Origin: an uncultured Clostridia bacterium | GTDB taxonomy: Bacteria; Bacillota; Clostridia; TANB77; CAG-508 | NCBI GenBank assembly: GCA_934130025.1 | Contig: CAKOXG010000003.1 | Coordinates: 1-59,624, forward strand | Reading direction: 5' to 3' | DNA length: 59,624 nucleotides | Shown: positions 1 through 7,989 of the stretch, piece by piece | Layout: every line of letters begins with the position of its first letter | Position numbering within the stretch: the first letter of the stretch is position 1 | The notes under the pieces: generated by a model | Seen by the model: the letters and a program-made list of their open reading frames with translations, nothing else | Database searches by the model: none | Told to the model about the DNA's origin: nothing | Position numbers and translations under genes: made by a program

Positions 1-1395
1 TCAATAAAGAAAATTGGAAGTGGAGCTTTTTCTGGTGTAACAAATATAAAGAAGGTAGTAATACCAGGAACAGTGGAGGAAATAGGAGACAATGCTTTTT
101 CAAATAATACAACTCTTGAAGAGGTTACTATAGAATATGGAGTAAAGAGGGTTGGAAAATTTGCATTTAAAGGATGCTCAAATATTAAAAGTTTAGAGTT
201 CCCAGATAGTATTACGGAAATTGCATATGGTGCTATGTCAGATTGTAGTAGCCTGACTGATATAAAGCTCCCTAATGAAATAAAAAAATTAAACCAATAT
301 ATTTTAGCAAGGACTGCAATTACTGAGATTACAATTCCGGACAAGGTAGAAACTATTAGTTATTCTTCACTTGAGGCATGTAAAAGTTTAAGGAAGATTG
401 TGATTCCAAAAAGCGTTTCAGAGATTCAAAGTGGAGCATTCTGGGGTGATAAAAATTTAAGTGAAGTAGTAATAGAGGAAAAAAATAATAACTTTAAATT
501 TGAAAATGGATTACTAATTTCTAAAGATGGCAAAATTGTATATTGGGGAATTTTAAATAAAACTAATATAGAAATTCCAGATGGGGCAACTACTATTATT
601 AGAAGTGCTTTTGTTGGCTCGAATGCAGCTAGTATAAAAATACCCAATACAGTAAAAGAAGTAAATGGTGGGTGCTTTTATGGAATGAGTAGTTTAAAAG
701 AAATAATAATAGATAGTGATAATGAAAAATATAAAGTTGAAAATGGAAATTTATACACTAAAAATGGAGAAGAATTAATTAAGTATGTTCAAGAAGGAAC
801 TACTGCGATAATTCCAGAAGGAGTAAGAAAGTTACAGTCAGCATCTGTACAAAAGGAGACAATAACAGAAGTGATATTACCTTCAACATTAGAAATCCTA
901 GAAAGCGGTAGCCTATATGAAGCAAATAGATTAACCATGATAAAAATACCTGCAAAGGTGCAGCCATTTTATAATATGGCGATACCTCAAAATGCCAAAA
1001 TAGAAGTGGACGATAAAAATCCATATATTAAAAGTATAGATGACAGTATGGTTCTTAGCAAAGATGGAAAAACTTTGTATGTGGCAAGTAAAGCAGTTTC
1101 AGAATTTAACATTCCAACTACAGTTGAAACAATTGAAAATCAATGTTTTTTTAGAAATAATTACATTAAAGAAATTAAGATTCCAAGTGGAGTAAAAAAT
1201 ATAAAAAATAATGCTTTTGCGTATAGTACATTAGAAAGTATAACTATACCTGAGAGTGTAGAGACTATGGGCTATGATGTGTTTTCAAGTTGCCCAAACA
1301 TGAAATCTATCAGTATAAACAAGAAAAAGAACAGTATTTTAGGAAGCCCTTGGGGATGTGATATAGGAGAACGAGCTATAAAATGGCTTAAATAA
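1..1395 (+). CDS. BspA-type leucine-rich-repeat (LRR_5) protein, 5'-truncated by window edge
   Basis: The reading frame is open from base 1 of the window, so the N-terminus lies outside it. The 464 visible residues are a run of about 22-24-residue repeats of the form 'IP.SV..I...AF..C..L..I.IP', with units such as IPGTVEEIGDNAF and IPDSITEIAYGAM-like variants. This is the Treponema/BspA-type LRR_5 pattern found in secreted or surface proteins of gut bacteria. Two breaks in the repeat ('FENGLLISKDGKIVYWG' and 'VENGNLYTKNGEELIKY') are the usual inter-repeat hairpins of this family. The protein ends shortly after the last repeat (AIKWLK), with no sortase motif or membrane anchor at this end. Function is probably adhesion or protein binding at the cell surface, inferred from the family only. 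Confidence 0.85.
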   Translation, partial: SIKKIGSGAFSGVTNIKKVVIPGTVEEIGDNAFSNNTTLEEVTIEYGVKRVGKFAFKGCSNIKSLEFPDSITEIAYGAMSDCSSLTDIKLPNEIKKLNQYILARTAITEITIPDKVETISYSSLEACKSLRKIVIPKSVSEIQSGAFWGDKNLSEVVIEEKNNNFKFENGLLISKDGKIVYWGILNKTNIEIPDGATTIIRSAFVGSNAASIKIPNTVKEVNGGCFYGMSSLKEIIIDSDNEKYKVENGNLYTKNGEELIKYVQEGTTAIIPEGVRKLQSASVQKETITEVILPSTLEILESGSLYEANRLTMIKIPAKVQPFYNMAIPQNAKIEVDDKNPYIKSIDDSMVLSKDGKTLYVASKAVSEFNIPTTVETIENQCFFRNNYIKEIKIPSGVKNIKNNAFAYSTLESITIPESVETMGYDVFSSCPNMKSISINKKKNSILGSPWGCDIGERAIKWLK

Positions 1396-1425
1396 AACTG
1401 ATCAAATAGTTTTTAGTGAAAATAT

Positions 1426-1454
1426 TTGCTTGAAATGCAAAAGTGTGGTAATAT
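1426..1454 (+). promoter_or_regulatory. Putative sigma-A promoter upstream of the sigma-like gene
   Basis: TTGCTT at 1426-1431 and TAATAT at 1449-1454 are separated by 17 bases. This leaves a leader of about 85 bases before the gene at 1547. Confidence 0.5.
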
Positions 1455-1546
1455 AGTAGGGCAATTAATTTGATTGTTAAGAAAGAAGGGTTGTTAATTT
1501 TTTATATAAGTTTCATAAAGCACTACTAAAAGAAAGGACTAAAAAC

Positions 1547-2350
1547 ATGAAAAGGAAACTTAGTAAAGAAAGAGAAAAGCTGGTATTGGAAAACGAGAAA
1601 CTGGTATACTACACTTTAAACAAATTGGGGTTTGAAGTAAATTCAGTTGATTATGAAGATTATGCCTCAATAGGGAAAATTGGGCTAATACGGGCTGCAA
1701 TTAAATTTGATGAGGAAAAAGGGAAAAATTTCTCAACATATGCCTTTTACTGCATAAAGCATGAAATATTTGAAGAGTATATGAAGAGAAAAAAATATTT
1801 TATTGAAGTTTCCATAGATGAACCGATTTTCACTGATAAAAGTTATAAAGAAATGACTATAAAAGATATAATCAAAGATGAAAAATCGTGTTTTATTGAA
1901 GAAACGGAAGATCAGGACTGTTTTATTAAAATTTTGGACGTTACTTTAAACTATCTTGGAGGAAAGAATAGATTAACGCTACTTTATAGAATGGGAAATG
2001 TAAAAGAAAATGAAATAGCAGAAAAACTACATGTTGCATGGAAGTATGTGACGGTAATTTATAAAAAAGCTATAAGAAAAGTAAGAAAGGCAATGGAATA
2101 CAACATAAAATATAAAAAAGTATTTCAAATTGAAGTAGTCCACAACAAATATAAAATTTCTTTTTCGCCAAGAGATATCAAAGAGTTTAGAAAAATCTGT
2201 AATGAGATTTTAAAAAAGGAGAAAGAAAGAGATTTTTCTGGTATTGAAATTGCATACGCCAAAAATCGGGTTGAAATTTTAATGCCAGCTAATTTCCAGT
2301 CTTTCTACTTTATGGCACAAGTTATTTTGGAAAGTGATATGAAAAAATAA
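1547..2350 (+). CDS. Sigma-70 family RNA polymerase sigma factor with a C-terminal extension
   Basis: The first 90 residues match sigma region 2: 'YEDYASIGKIGLIRAAIKFD' followed by 'FSTYAFYCIKHEI', which is the core-binding and -10 recognition helix pattern. Around residues 150-185, 'ENEIAEKLHVAWKYVTVI' and the following basic helix resemble a region 4 helix-turn-helix. About 80 further residues (from 'FQIEVVHNKYKISFSP') are not explained by the usual sigma domains. The start ATG has AAAGGA 11 bases upstream. It is transcribed alone, with its own promoter and terminator. It holds two in-frame CGG arginine codons, which are otherwise rare in this window. Which promoters it serves cannot be told from the sequence; SigF/SigG/SigI identity was not recognised. 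Confidence 0.75.
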   Translation: MKRKLSKEREKLVLENEKLVYYTLNKLGFEVNSVDYEDYASIGKIGLIRAAIKFDEEKGKNFSTYAFYCIKHEIFEEYMKRKKYFIEVSIDEPIFTDKSYKEMTIKDIIKDEKSCFIEETEDQDCFIKILDVTLNYLGGKNRLTLLYRMGNVKENEIAEKLHVAWKYVTVIYKKAIRKVRKAMEYNIKYKKVFQIEVVHNKYKISFSPRDIKEFRKICNEILKKEKERDFSGIEIAYAKNRVEILMPANFQSFYFMAQVILESDMKK

Positions 2351-2369
2351 AAAAATTAAAAATTCTGGA

Positions 2370-2403
2370 AACATTGTTATTATAATTAATAACAGTGTTT
2401 TTT
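2370..2403 (+). terminator. Rho-independent terminator
   Basis: A 12-bp stem AACATTGTTATT / AATAACAGTGTT with one G-T wobble is followed by a T-run. It ends the sigma-like gene's transcript. Confidence 0.75.
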
Positions 2404-2482
2404 ATTGTGTTAGTATAGATTTTTAAAGAAATATATGGTAAAATAAAACATAGATTAAATTTAAATAAGGAACGTGAGAAAT

Positions 2483-3499
2483 ATGTCAGATAAAAAAAGA
2501 ATTTTAACAGGAGATAGACCAACAGGAAGGTTACACATAGGCCACTATTTTGGCTCTTTGAAGAAAAGAGTTGAAATGCAGAATTCTGGATTATATGATC
2601 CATATATTTTAATTGCAGATGTTCAAGCACTAACAGATAACTTTAACAACCCAGAAAAAGTTAGAAAAAATGTAAGAGAAGTTGCAATGGATTATTTATC
2701 ATGTGGAATAGATCCAGAAAAAACTACAATATATATACAATCAATGATTCCGGAAACAGCGGAGTTAACAGTGTTTTATTCGAATCTTGTAACAATTGCA
2801 AGGTTGGAAAGAAACCCAACAGTAAAAACAGAAATTGCACAGAAAAGAGATATTTTTGGAGAAAGTGTAACTTATGGTTTTTTGGGTTACCCTGTAAGCC
2901 AAGCTGCTGATATTACATGTTTTGGGGGAGAGTTGGTTCCAGTTGGGGAGGATCAGCTTCCATTAATCGAGCAATGTAGAGAAATTGTTAGAAAGTTTAA
3001 TTCTATTTATGGTGATGTGTTAATAGAGCCTCAAGCAGTATTGTCATCAGGAAAAAGAATAAAAGGGCTTGATGGAAATGAAAAAATGGGTAAATCATTG
3101 GGAAATGCTATTTATTTATCTGACAGTGAAGAAGAAATTACAAGAAAAGTAATGAGTGCTGTTACAGATCCAAATAGAATAAGAAAAGATGACTTAGGAA
3201 ACCCTGATGTGTGCATGGTGGCTTATTATCACAATTTATTTTCTTCTGAGAAAGAATATGAAGAAGTTTGCAAAGAATGCAGAGCTGGAAGCAGAGGATG
3301 TGTTGCATGCAAAAAGCAACTTGCACAAAATATAATAACAACACTAAAGCCTATTCAAGAAAAAAGAAAGTATTATGAAGAACATCCAGAAGTTATTGAT
3401 AAAATACTTATGGATGGAACAGCAAAGGCAAAAAAAGAAGCTGAAAAAACAATGAAAAAAGTTAAGAAAGCAATGAGATTAGATTATTTTGTAGATTAG
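2483..3499 (+). CDS. trpS: Tryptophanyl-tRNA synthetase
   Basis: Charges tRNA-Trp with tryptophan in the cytoplasm. It is a class I synthetase of about 338 residues, the normal TrpRS size. The HIGH signature is at residues 18-21 (LHIGHYFGS) and the KMSKS-like loop reads 'NEKMGKSLGN'. The C-terminal part has the clustered cysteines 'CKECRAGSRGCVACKK' common in clostridial TrpRS. A GTG at 2474 also opens this frame, but AAGGA at 2467-2471 is well placed for the ATG at 2483, so that start is preferred. No T-box or other leader is visible upstream. The gene is followed after 15 bases by obg, probably in one transcript. Confidence 0.95.
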   Translation: MSDKKRILTGDRPTGRLHIGHYFGSLKKRVEMQNSGLYDPYILIADVQALTDNFNNPEKVRKNVREVAMDYLSCGIDPEKTTIYIQSMIPETAELTVFYSNLVTIARLERNPTVKTEIAQKRDIFGESVTYGFLGYPVSQAADITCFGGELVPVGEDQLPLIEQCREIVRKFNSIYGDVLIEPQAVLSSGKRIKGLDGNEKMGKSLGNAIYLSDSEEEITRKVMSAVTDPNRIRKDDLGNPDVCMVAYYHNLFSSEKEYEEVCKECRAGSRGCVACKKQLAQNIITTLKPIQEKRKYYEEHPEVIDKILMDGTAKAKKEAEKTMKKVKKAMRLDYFVD

Positions 3500-3514
3500 A
3501 GAAGGAGTAAAATA

Positions 3515-4789
3515 ATGTTTACTGATTATGCAAAAATATATGCTGCTGCGGGAAAAGGTGGTAATGGTGCCGTTTCCTTTAGAAGAGAAAAATATATTGC
3601 AGCAGGAGGACCTGATGGAGGAGATGGAGGAAAAGGTGGAGACATCTATTTCGAAGTAAATCCTGATTCAAACACATTAATCGATTTTAGATATAAAAAG
3701 AAATTTAAAGCAGAAAATGGTAATAATGGAGAAGGTGCCCATAAATCTGGAAAGAGTGGGGATGATTTATATATAAAAGTGCCAATTGGAACAATTATAA
3801 AGGATGCTGAAACAGGAGAAGTATTAGCTGATTTATCAGAAAAGGGGCAAAAAACTTTAGTATTGCATGGAGGAAGAGGAGGAAAAGGAAATTCGCATTT
3901 TGCAACCGCTACTAGACAAGCTCCAAGATTCTCTCAAGGTGGAGAAGAGGGAGAAGAAAAAGAATTAGTACTTGAATTAAAATTGCTTGCCGATGTTGGA
4001 TTGATTGGGTTCCCAAGTGTTGGAAAATCAACAATATTATCAATAGTAACAGCAGCAACTCCAAAAATTGCAGATTATCATTTTACAACTCTTGAACCGA
4101 ACTTAGGTGTCGTGAAGCCAGAATATGGAGAAAGCTTTGTAATGGCTGATATACCAGGACTTATAGAGGGGGCAAGTGAAGGAGTTGGCCTTGGAATTCA
4201 ATTTTTGAGACACATAGAAAGAACGCGATTATTGTTACATGTAATTGATGTATCTGGTTCAGAAGGAAGAAACCCTGTTGAAGACTACTACATAATAAAT
4301 AAAGAACTTGAAAAATATAGCAAAAAACTCGCAAAAAGAAAACAGATAATAGTAGCTAATAAAGCAGATGCTATGATAGATAATTCGATATATGAAGAAT
4401 TGGAAGAACTTGCAAAAAATGAGGGAGTAAAGATATTTAAGATTTCTGCTGCTACAGGCCAAGGAATAAAAGAACTTATGCAATATGTTGCACAAGAACT
4501 GAAAAAGCTTCCAAAAGAAGAGCTTATTCAAACGGAAAAACCTAAAAAAATATATAAACTTGAAAAAGAAGAACCATATACAATAGAAAAAAAAGAGGAT
4601 ATGTATATTGTTGATGGTCCTGCAATTAGAGAATTAATGAGAAAGGTTAATATGGAAGATAATGAGTCTTTATATTACTTCCAAAAAAAGCTTGCTGAAT
4701 TAGGTGTAAATGAGAAACTAAAAGAAAAAGGAGTTAAGGAAGGAGATACTGTAAAAGTATTCGACTATCTTCTTGAATGGGAAGATTAA
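3515..4789 (+). CDS. obg: Obg/CgtA family GTPase
   Basis: Essential GTPase that binds the large ribosomal subunit and links ribosome assembly, replication and (in Bacillus) entry into stress response and sporulation. The 424 residues show the full three-domain layout. There is a glycine-rich Obg fold (GKGGNGAVSFRREKY..., 'GGPDGGDGGKGGD'), then a G domain with P-loop 'GFPSVGKS' near residue 165, switch 'DIPGLIEGA' and 'NKAD', then the C-terminal OCT domain ('YIVDGPAIRELMRKVN', 'GVKEGDTVKVFDYLLEW'). AGGAG lies just upstream of the start. It follows trpS closely, and the lexA promoter begins right after its stop codon. Confidence 0.97.
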   Translation: MFTDYAKIYAAAGKGGNGAVSFRREKYIAAGGPDGGDGGKGGDIYFEVNPDSNTLIDFRYKKKFKAENGNNGEGAHKSGKSGDDLYIKVPIGTIIKDAETGEVLADLSEKGQKTLVLHGGRGGKGNSHFATATRQAPRFSQGGEEGEEKELVLELKLLADVGLIGFPSVGKSTILSIVTAATPKIADYHFTTLEPNLGVVKPEYGESFVMADIPGLIEGASEGVGLGIQFLRHIERTRLLLHVIDVSGSEGRNPVEDYYIINKELEKYSKKLAKRKQIIVANKADAMIDNSIYEELEELAKNEGVKIFKISAATGQGIKELMQYVAQELKKLPKEELIQTEKPKKIYKLEKEEPYTIEKKEDMYIVDGPAIRELMRKVNMEDNESLYYFQKKLAELGVNEKLKEKGVKEGDTVKVFDYLLEWED

Positions 4790-4797
4790 AAGAATAA

Positions 4798-4837
4798 CAA
4801 ACTTTTGTTTGACAAACTCATTTTTTTGTGATATTAT
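4798..4837 (+). promoter_or_regulatory. lexA promoter overlapped by a LexA-box-like palindrome
   Basis: TTGACA (4809-4814) and TATTAT (4832-4837) are spaced by exactly 17 bases. The 5-4-5 palindrome CAAAC-TTTT-GTTTG at 4798-4811 runs into the -35 box. It matches the layout of the Gram-positive SOS box (CGAAC-N4-GTTCG) with the inner AAC-N4-GTT kept. This placement suits negative autoregulation of lexA. The operator call is inferred from the pattern. Confidence 0.7.
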
Positions 4838-4868
4838 ATTTTCAGAAATTTATATTAGGAGTGATAAT

Positions 4869-5546
4869 ATGGGAAGAAAAAGAGATCCGTATAAACTTAA
4901 TGATAGGGAAAAGGATATTTTAAAATTTATTGAAAAAGAATTAAATAAAAATGGATATCCACCATCTGTAAGGGAAATTGGCCAGGCAGTTGGACTAAAA
5001 TCAACTGCAACAGTACACGCATATTTAAATAGACTAGAAAAAATAGGAAAAATATCAAGAAAAAATAAAAGGGGAAGAACTCTTCAATTACTAAAAGGGG
5101 GAAAAGCCTACACACCAAGGAATGTAAAGAAGGCAGAAGAAAAAGAGAAAGAAATATATACAGAAAAAGAACTAGTTGATGTGCCAGTTGTTGGGAAAAT
5201 TACAGCTGGAGCACCAATATTAGCAGTAGAAAATATAACTGATACATTTCCTATTCCACTTGACTTTATAGGTAATAACGATTGCTTTATGCTTACTGTA
5301 AGAGGCGAAAGCATGATTGAGGCTGGAATTTTAAATGGTGATTATATTTTGGTTAAAAAGCAAAATACTGCAGTTAATGGGGAAATTGTAGTAGCATTAA
5401 TTGAAGATGAAGCTACAGTAAAAACCTTTTATAAAGAAAAAGATCATATTAGATTACAACCTCAAAACTCAACAATGGATCCAATAATAGTTCCAACGTG
5501 TGAAATACTAGGAAAAGTTATAGGAGTATTTAGAAAAATAAAATAA
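4869..5546 (+). CDS. lexA: LexA repressor
   Basis: SOS-response repressor that self-cleaves when RecA filaments form. The N-terminal winged helix ('YPPSVREIGQAVGLKSTATVHAY') is followed by an S24-type autoprotease domain. The Ala113-Gly114 cleavage site lies in 'ITAGAPI', the catalytic serine is Ser148 in 'VRGESMIEAG' and the lysine is Lys185 in 'DEATVKTF'. The frame opens 32 codons earlier inside obg. AGGAG at 4857-4861 with 7-base spacing, and the promoter at 4809-4837, fix the start at 4869 and give 225 residues. The palindrome over its own promoter suggests autorepression. Confidence 0.96.
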   Translation: MGRKRDPYKLNDREKDILKFIEKELNKNGYPPSVREIGQAVGLKSTATVHAYLNRLEKIGKISRKNKRGRTLQLLKGGKAYTPRNVKKAEEKEKEIYTEKELVDVPVVGKITAGAPILAVENITDTFPIPLDFIGNNDCFMLTVRGESMIEAGILNGDYILVKKQNTAVNGEIVVALIEDEATVKTFYKEKDHIRLQPQNSTMDPIIVPTCEILGKVIGVFRKIK

Positions 5547-5574
5547 ACTAAAGAATAGTTAATAAACAAATAGA

Positions 5575-5630
5575 TAGCTTGGATTATAAGTAATGATATT
5601 AATTGATAATACTACAAAAAATCCAAGCTA
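5575..5630 (+). terminator. Long inverted repeat downstream of lexA, possible terminator
   Basis: TAGCTTGGATT (5575-5585) pairs perfectly with AATCCAAGCTA (5620-5630), leaving a 34-base AT-rich loop. It is followed by ATTTTATATT rather than a clean T-run. It could be a weak terminator or a structured leader of the next gene. Confidence 0.4.
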
Positions 5631-5706
5631 ATTTTATATTGAACAAAAATTAAAAGAAAGGTATTGGTCAATTAATATTTTTATGTAATTGATTATATGA
5701 AAAAAT

Positions 5707-6210
5707 ATGGGTAGATTAAAAACTTTTGGTAAGTATTTATTAATGTTTGTGGCATTTTATGTATTTTCTACAGTGGTTGCTGCATATGCAATAAAAACAA
5801 CGTATAGTAAAATTGACGGAAATATAGAAGAAAATGAAGTAATAGAAGTTAAGGTTGATGATGCGAAATCTACAATGGTTAATGGATATATAAAGGGAAC
5901 AATAACAAACAAAACACAAGAGAAAATAGATAGTAAGTATGTTAAATTTGAGCTTTATTCTTCAAAAAATAATAATATTGTAACAGAATTTGTAAAAATA
6001 GATGAACTTCAAGCAGGAGAATGTAAAAACTTCACAATTAATTTTAGGGGAGAAAATATAAAAACATATAAAGAAAAAGTTGAAGATAGTTATCAAGAGG
6101 AAAAAAATGAAAGTCATTTAATAAATTTAGAAGATGCTGAAAATCAAGAGATAAAAAATATATCTATAATATTAGCAGCAGGAATATTAATAAAATATTT
6201 TATATTATAA
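5707..6210 (+). CDS. Membrane-anchored protein with FxLYD-like domain
   Basis: A protein of 167 residues. An N-terminal hydrophobic segment at about residues 9-28 (LLMFVAFYVFSTVVAAYAI) serves as signal anchor, and there is a second short hydrophobic tail (ISIILAAGILIKYFIL). The middle ('GYIKGTITNKTQEKIDSKYV', 'FELYSS', 'ELQAGECKNFTINF') has the pattern of FxLYD/DUF-type beta-sandwich domains exposed on cell surfaces. In-frame TGA at 5698 leaves ATG 5707 as the only upstream start, yet no Shine-Dalgarno sequence precedes it. Translation may therefore be weak or leaderless. Function unknown. Confidence 0.7.
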   Translation: MGRLKTFGKYLLMFVAFYVFSTVVAAYAIKTTYSKIDGNIEENEVIEVKVDDAKSTMVNGYIKGTITNKTQEKIDSKYVKFELYSSKNNNIVTEFVKIDELQAGECKNFTINFRGENIKTYKEKVEDSYQEEKNESHLINLEDAENQEIKNISIILAAGILIKYFIL

Positions 6211-6222
6211 TTAGAAAAATGT

Positions 6223-6251
6223 TTGAAATTTAAAATAATGTGTAATATAAT
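6223..6251 (+). promoter_or_regulatory. Putative sigma-A promoter of mreB
   Basis: TTGAAA at 6223-6228 and TATAAT at 6246-6251 with a 17-base spacer lie 45 bases before the mreB start. Confidence 0.6.
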
Positions 6252-6295
6252 TGTAATAGTTTTGTAATACTAAAATAACCGAAAGGAAGATGCAA

Positions 6296-7297
6296 ATGTT
6301 AGAATTTGGGCAAGACATAGGAATAGATTTAGGAACCGCTACAGTTATTGCGTATGTAAAGGGGAAAGGAATAGTATTAAGAGAACCATCTGTTGTTGCA
6401 ATAGATAAAGATACAGGAGATGTTTTAGCTGTGGGCAAAGATGCAAGAAGAATGCTTGGCAGAACACCGGGGAACATTGTTGCTACAAGACCATTGAGAG
6501 ATGGAGTAATATCAGATTACACAGTAACAGAAAAAATGCTAAAGTATTTCATTAATAGAGTATGTGGTAAATATATTTTCTCGCCAAGAATAATGATTTG
6601 TGTTCCATCTAGGGTAACAGAAGTAGAGAAAAAAGCGGTTATTGATGCTGCTATGGGTGCTGGCGCGAGAAAAGTATATTTAATAGAAGAACCACTTGCT
6701 GCTGCCATTGGAGCAGGGCTGGATGTTAATAAAGCGTGTGGAAACATGGTTGTAGATATTGGTGGAGGAACAACGGATATTGCTATAATATCTTTAGGCG
6801 GAACAGTTTTAAGTACATCAATAAAAACAGCTGGCGACAAATTTGATGAGGCAATAGTAAAATATATAAAGAAAAAGCATAATATAATAATTGGAGAAAG
6901 AACAGCAGAGGATTTAAAAATAAACATTGGATGTGTTTATCCCAAAATACAAGATACTGAAATGTCCATAAGGGGAAGAGATTTAATTTCTGGATTACCA
7001 AAAACAATAACAGTATACTCAAGTGAAATGTTAGAAGCGTTAACTGAGCCTGCAGAGCAGATTTTAGAAGCAGTGCATTCTGTACTTGAGAGAACACCAC
7101 CAGAGCTTTCGGGAGATATAAAAGATAGAGGAATATATATGACTGGTGGAGGATGCTTACTAGATGGCCTAGACAAACTTTTGCAAGATAGAACAGGAAT
7201 AAATGTAATGGTAGCACAAGACTCAGTATCTTGTGTAGCTCTTGGAACTGGTAAAGCATTGGAAAACCTTGATTCTATGCAGAGTAGAAAAAAATAA
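6296..7297 (+). CDS. mreB: MreB/Mbl-family actin-like cell-shape protein
   Basis: Forms membrane-associated filaments that guide lateral wall synthesis in rod-shaped cells. The sequence has the actin-fold ATP motifs 'DIGIDLGTATV', 'VVDIGGGTTDIAII' and 'MTGGGCLLDGLD', and is about 333 residues long, normal for MreB. Two ATGs open the frame. AAAGGA at 6282-6287 is 8 bases from ATG 6296 but almost touches ATG 6290, so 6296 is chosen. There is no mreC/mreD next to it, which is more typical of mbl or mreBH paralogues. The choice between MreB and Mbl cannot be made from sequence alone. It is a single gene with its own promoter. Confidence 0.93.
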   Translation: MLEFGQDIGIDLGTATVIAYVKGKGIVLREPSVVAIDKDTGDVLAVGKDARRMLGRTPGNIVATRPLRDGVISDYTVTEKMLKYFINRVCGKYIFSPRIMICVPSRVTEVEKKAVIDAAMGAGARKVYLIEEPLAAAIGAGLDVNKACGNMVVDIGGGTTDIAIISLGGTVLSTSIKTAGDKFDEAIVKYIKKKHNIIIGERTAEDLKINIGCVYPKIQDTEMSIRGRDLISGLPKTITVYSSEMLEALTEPAEQILEAVHSVLERTPPELSGDIKDRGIYMTGGGCLLDGLDKLLQDRTGINVMVAQDSVSCVALGTGKALENLDSMQSRKK

Positions 7298-7302
7298 ATA
7301 TT

Positions 7303-7322
7303 TTGACTGTTTGTTCAGTTAA
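7303..7322. promoter_or_regulatory. Palindromic TetR-type operator candidate
   Basis: The 20-base element TTGACTGTTTGTTCAGTTAA has arms TTGACTG / CAGTTAA that pair at 6 of 7 positions. It lies 66 bases before the TetR-family gene and includes a TTGACT that could serve as -35. Autoregulation is inferred. Confidence 0.55.
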
Positions 7323-7388
7323 TGTTGAAAAAAGAAGAGGTTTGTTATAAAATAATAAAAGTTATTATAATGCAAAAGGGCGGAATAA

Positions 7389-7955
7389 ATGAACAAAACA
7401 AAAAGAAAAATATTTGAAACTTCTATGAAATTGTTTGCACAAAAGGGCTATGATGCAACAAGTATCGAAGAAATTACTGCCAATGTTGGCGTTGCAAAAG
7501 GAACATTATATTATCATTTTTCAAGCAAAGAAGAAATTTTTGAATTTCTAATTGAAGAAGGTGTAAAACTATTAAAAAATAGTATTGAAATAAAGACAGA
7601 GAAGCTTGATAACTCAATAGATAAGATTAGGGCAATTGTTTTAATACAGATAAAAATACTTGTTAAATATGAAGACTTTATGACAATTGTTTTGAGCGAG
7701 ATATGGGGAAATTCAGCAAGGAGTAAACTTTGCCAAAAACATATTTTTGAGTATATACAGGTCATTGAGAAGATTGTAAAAGATGGAATGAAAAATGACG
7801 AAATAATAAATGGAGATGCAAATGTTATTGCTTCAGGAATATTCGGATTTACTTGTTCTAGCCTTATATATGGCAAAAGAAGTGGAAAAAATATAGAAGT
7901 TCAAAATTTATATCAAGAGATAGAAAAAACGTTTATTAGAAAATTAAAAAAATAA
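7389..7955 (+). CDS. TetR/AcrR family transcriptional regulator
   Basis: A 188-residue protein. The N-terminal 50 residues are a canonical TetR helix-turn-helix: 'IFETSMKLFAQKGYDATSIEEI' then 'VGVAKGTLYYHFSSKEEIF'. The helical C-terminal ligand/dimerisation part is not diagnostic. It lies 34 bases upstream of, and probably cotranscribed with, a long-chain acyl-CoA synthetase, so its ligand may be a fatty acid or acyl-CoA (inference from context). The palindrome at 7303-7322 is the likely operator. AGGG just before the start is a moderate ribosome-binding site. Confidence 0.92.
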   Translation: MNKTKRKIFETSMKLFAQKGYDATSIEEITANVGVAKGTLYYHFSSKEEIFEFLIEEGVKLLKNSIEIKTEKLDNSIDKIRAIVLIQIKILVKYEDFMTIVLSEIWGNSARSKLCQKHIFEYIQVIEKIVKDGMKNDEIINGDANVIASGIFGFTCSSLIYGKRSGKNIEVQNLYQEIEKTFIRKLKK

Positions 7956-7989
7956 ATTAGATATGATGAAAGTGAGAAGATAAGCTAAG

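Noticed and set aside
4773..4868. N-terminal extension of LexA starting inside obg.
   Set aside because: The promoter, operator and AGGAG site all lie after this start, and the LexA family begins at the helix-turn-helix, so ATG 4869 is used.
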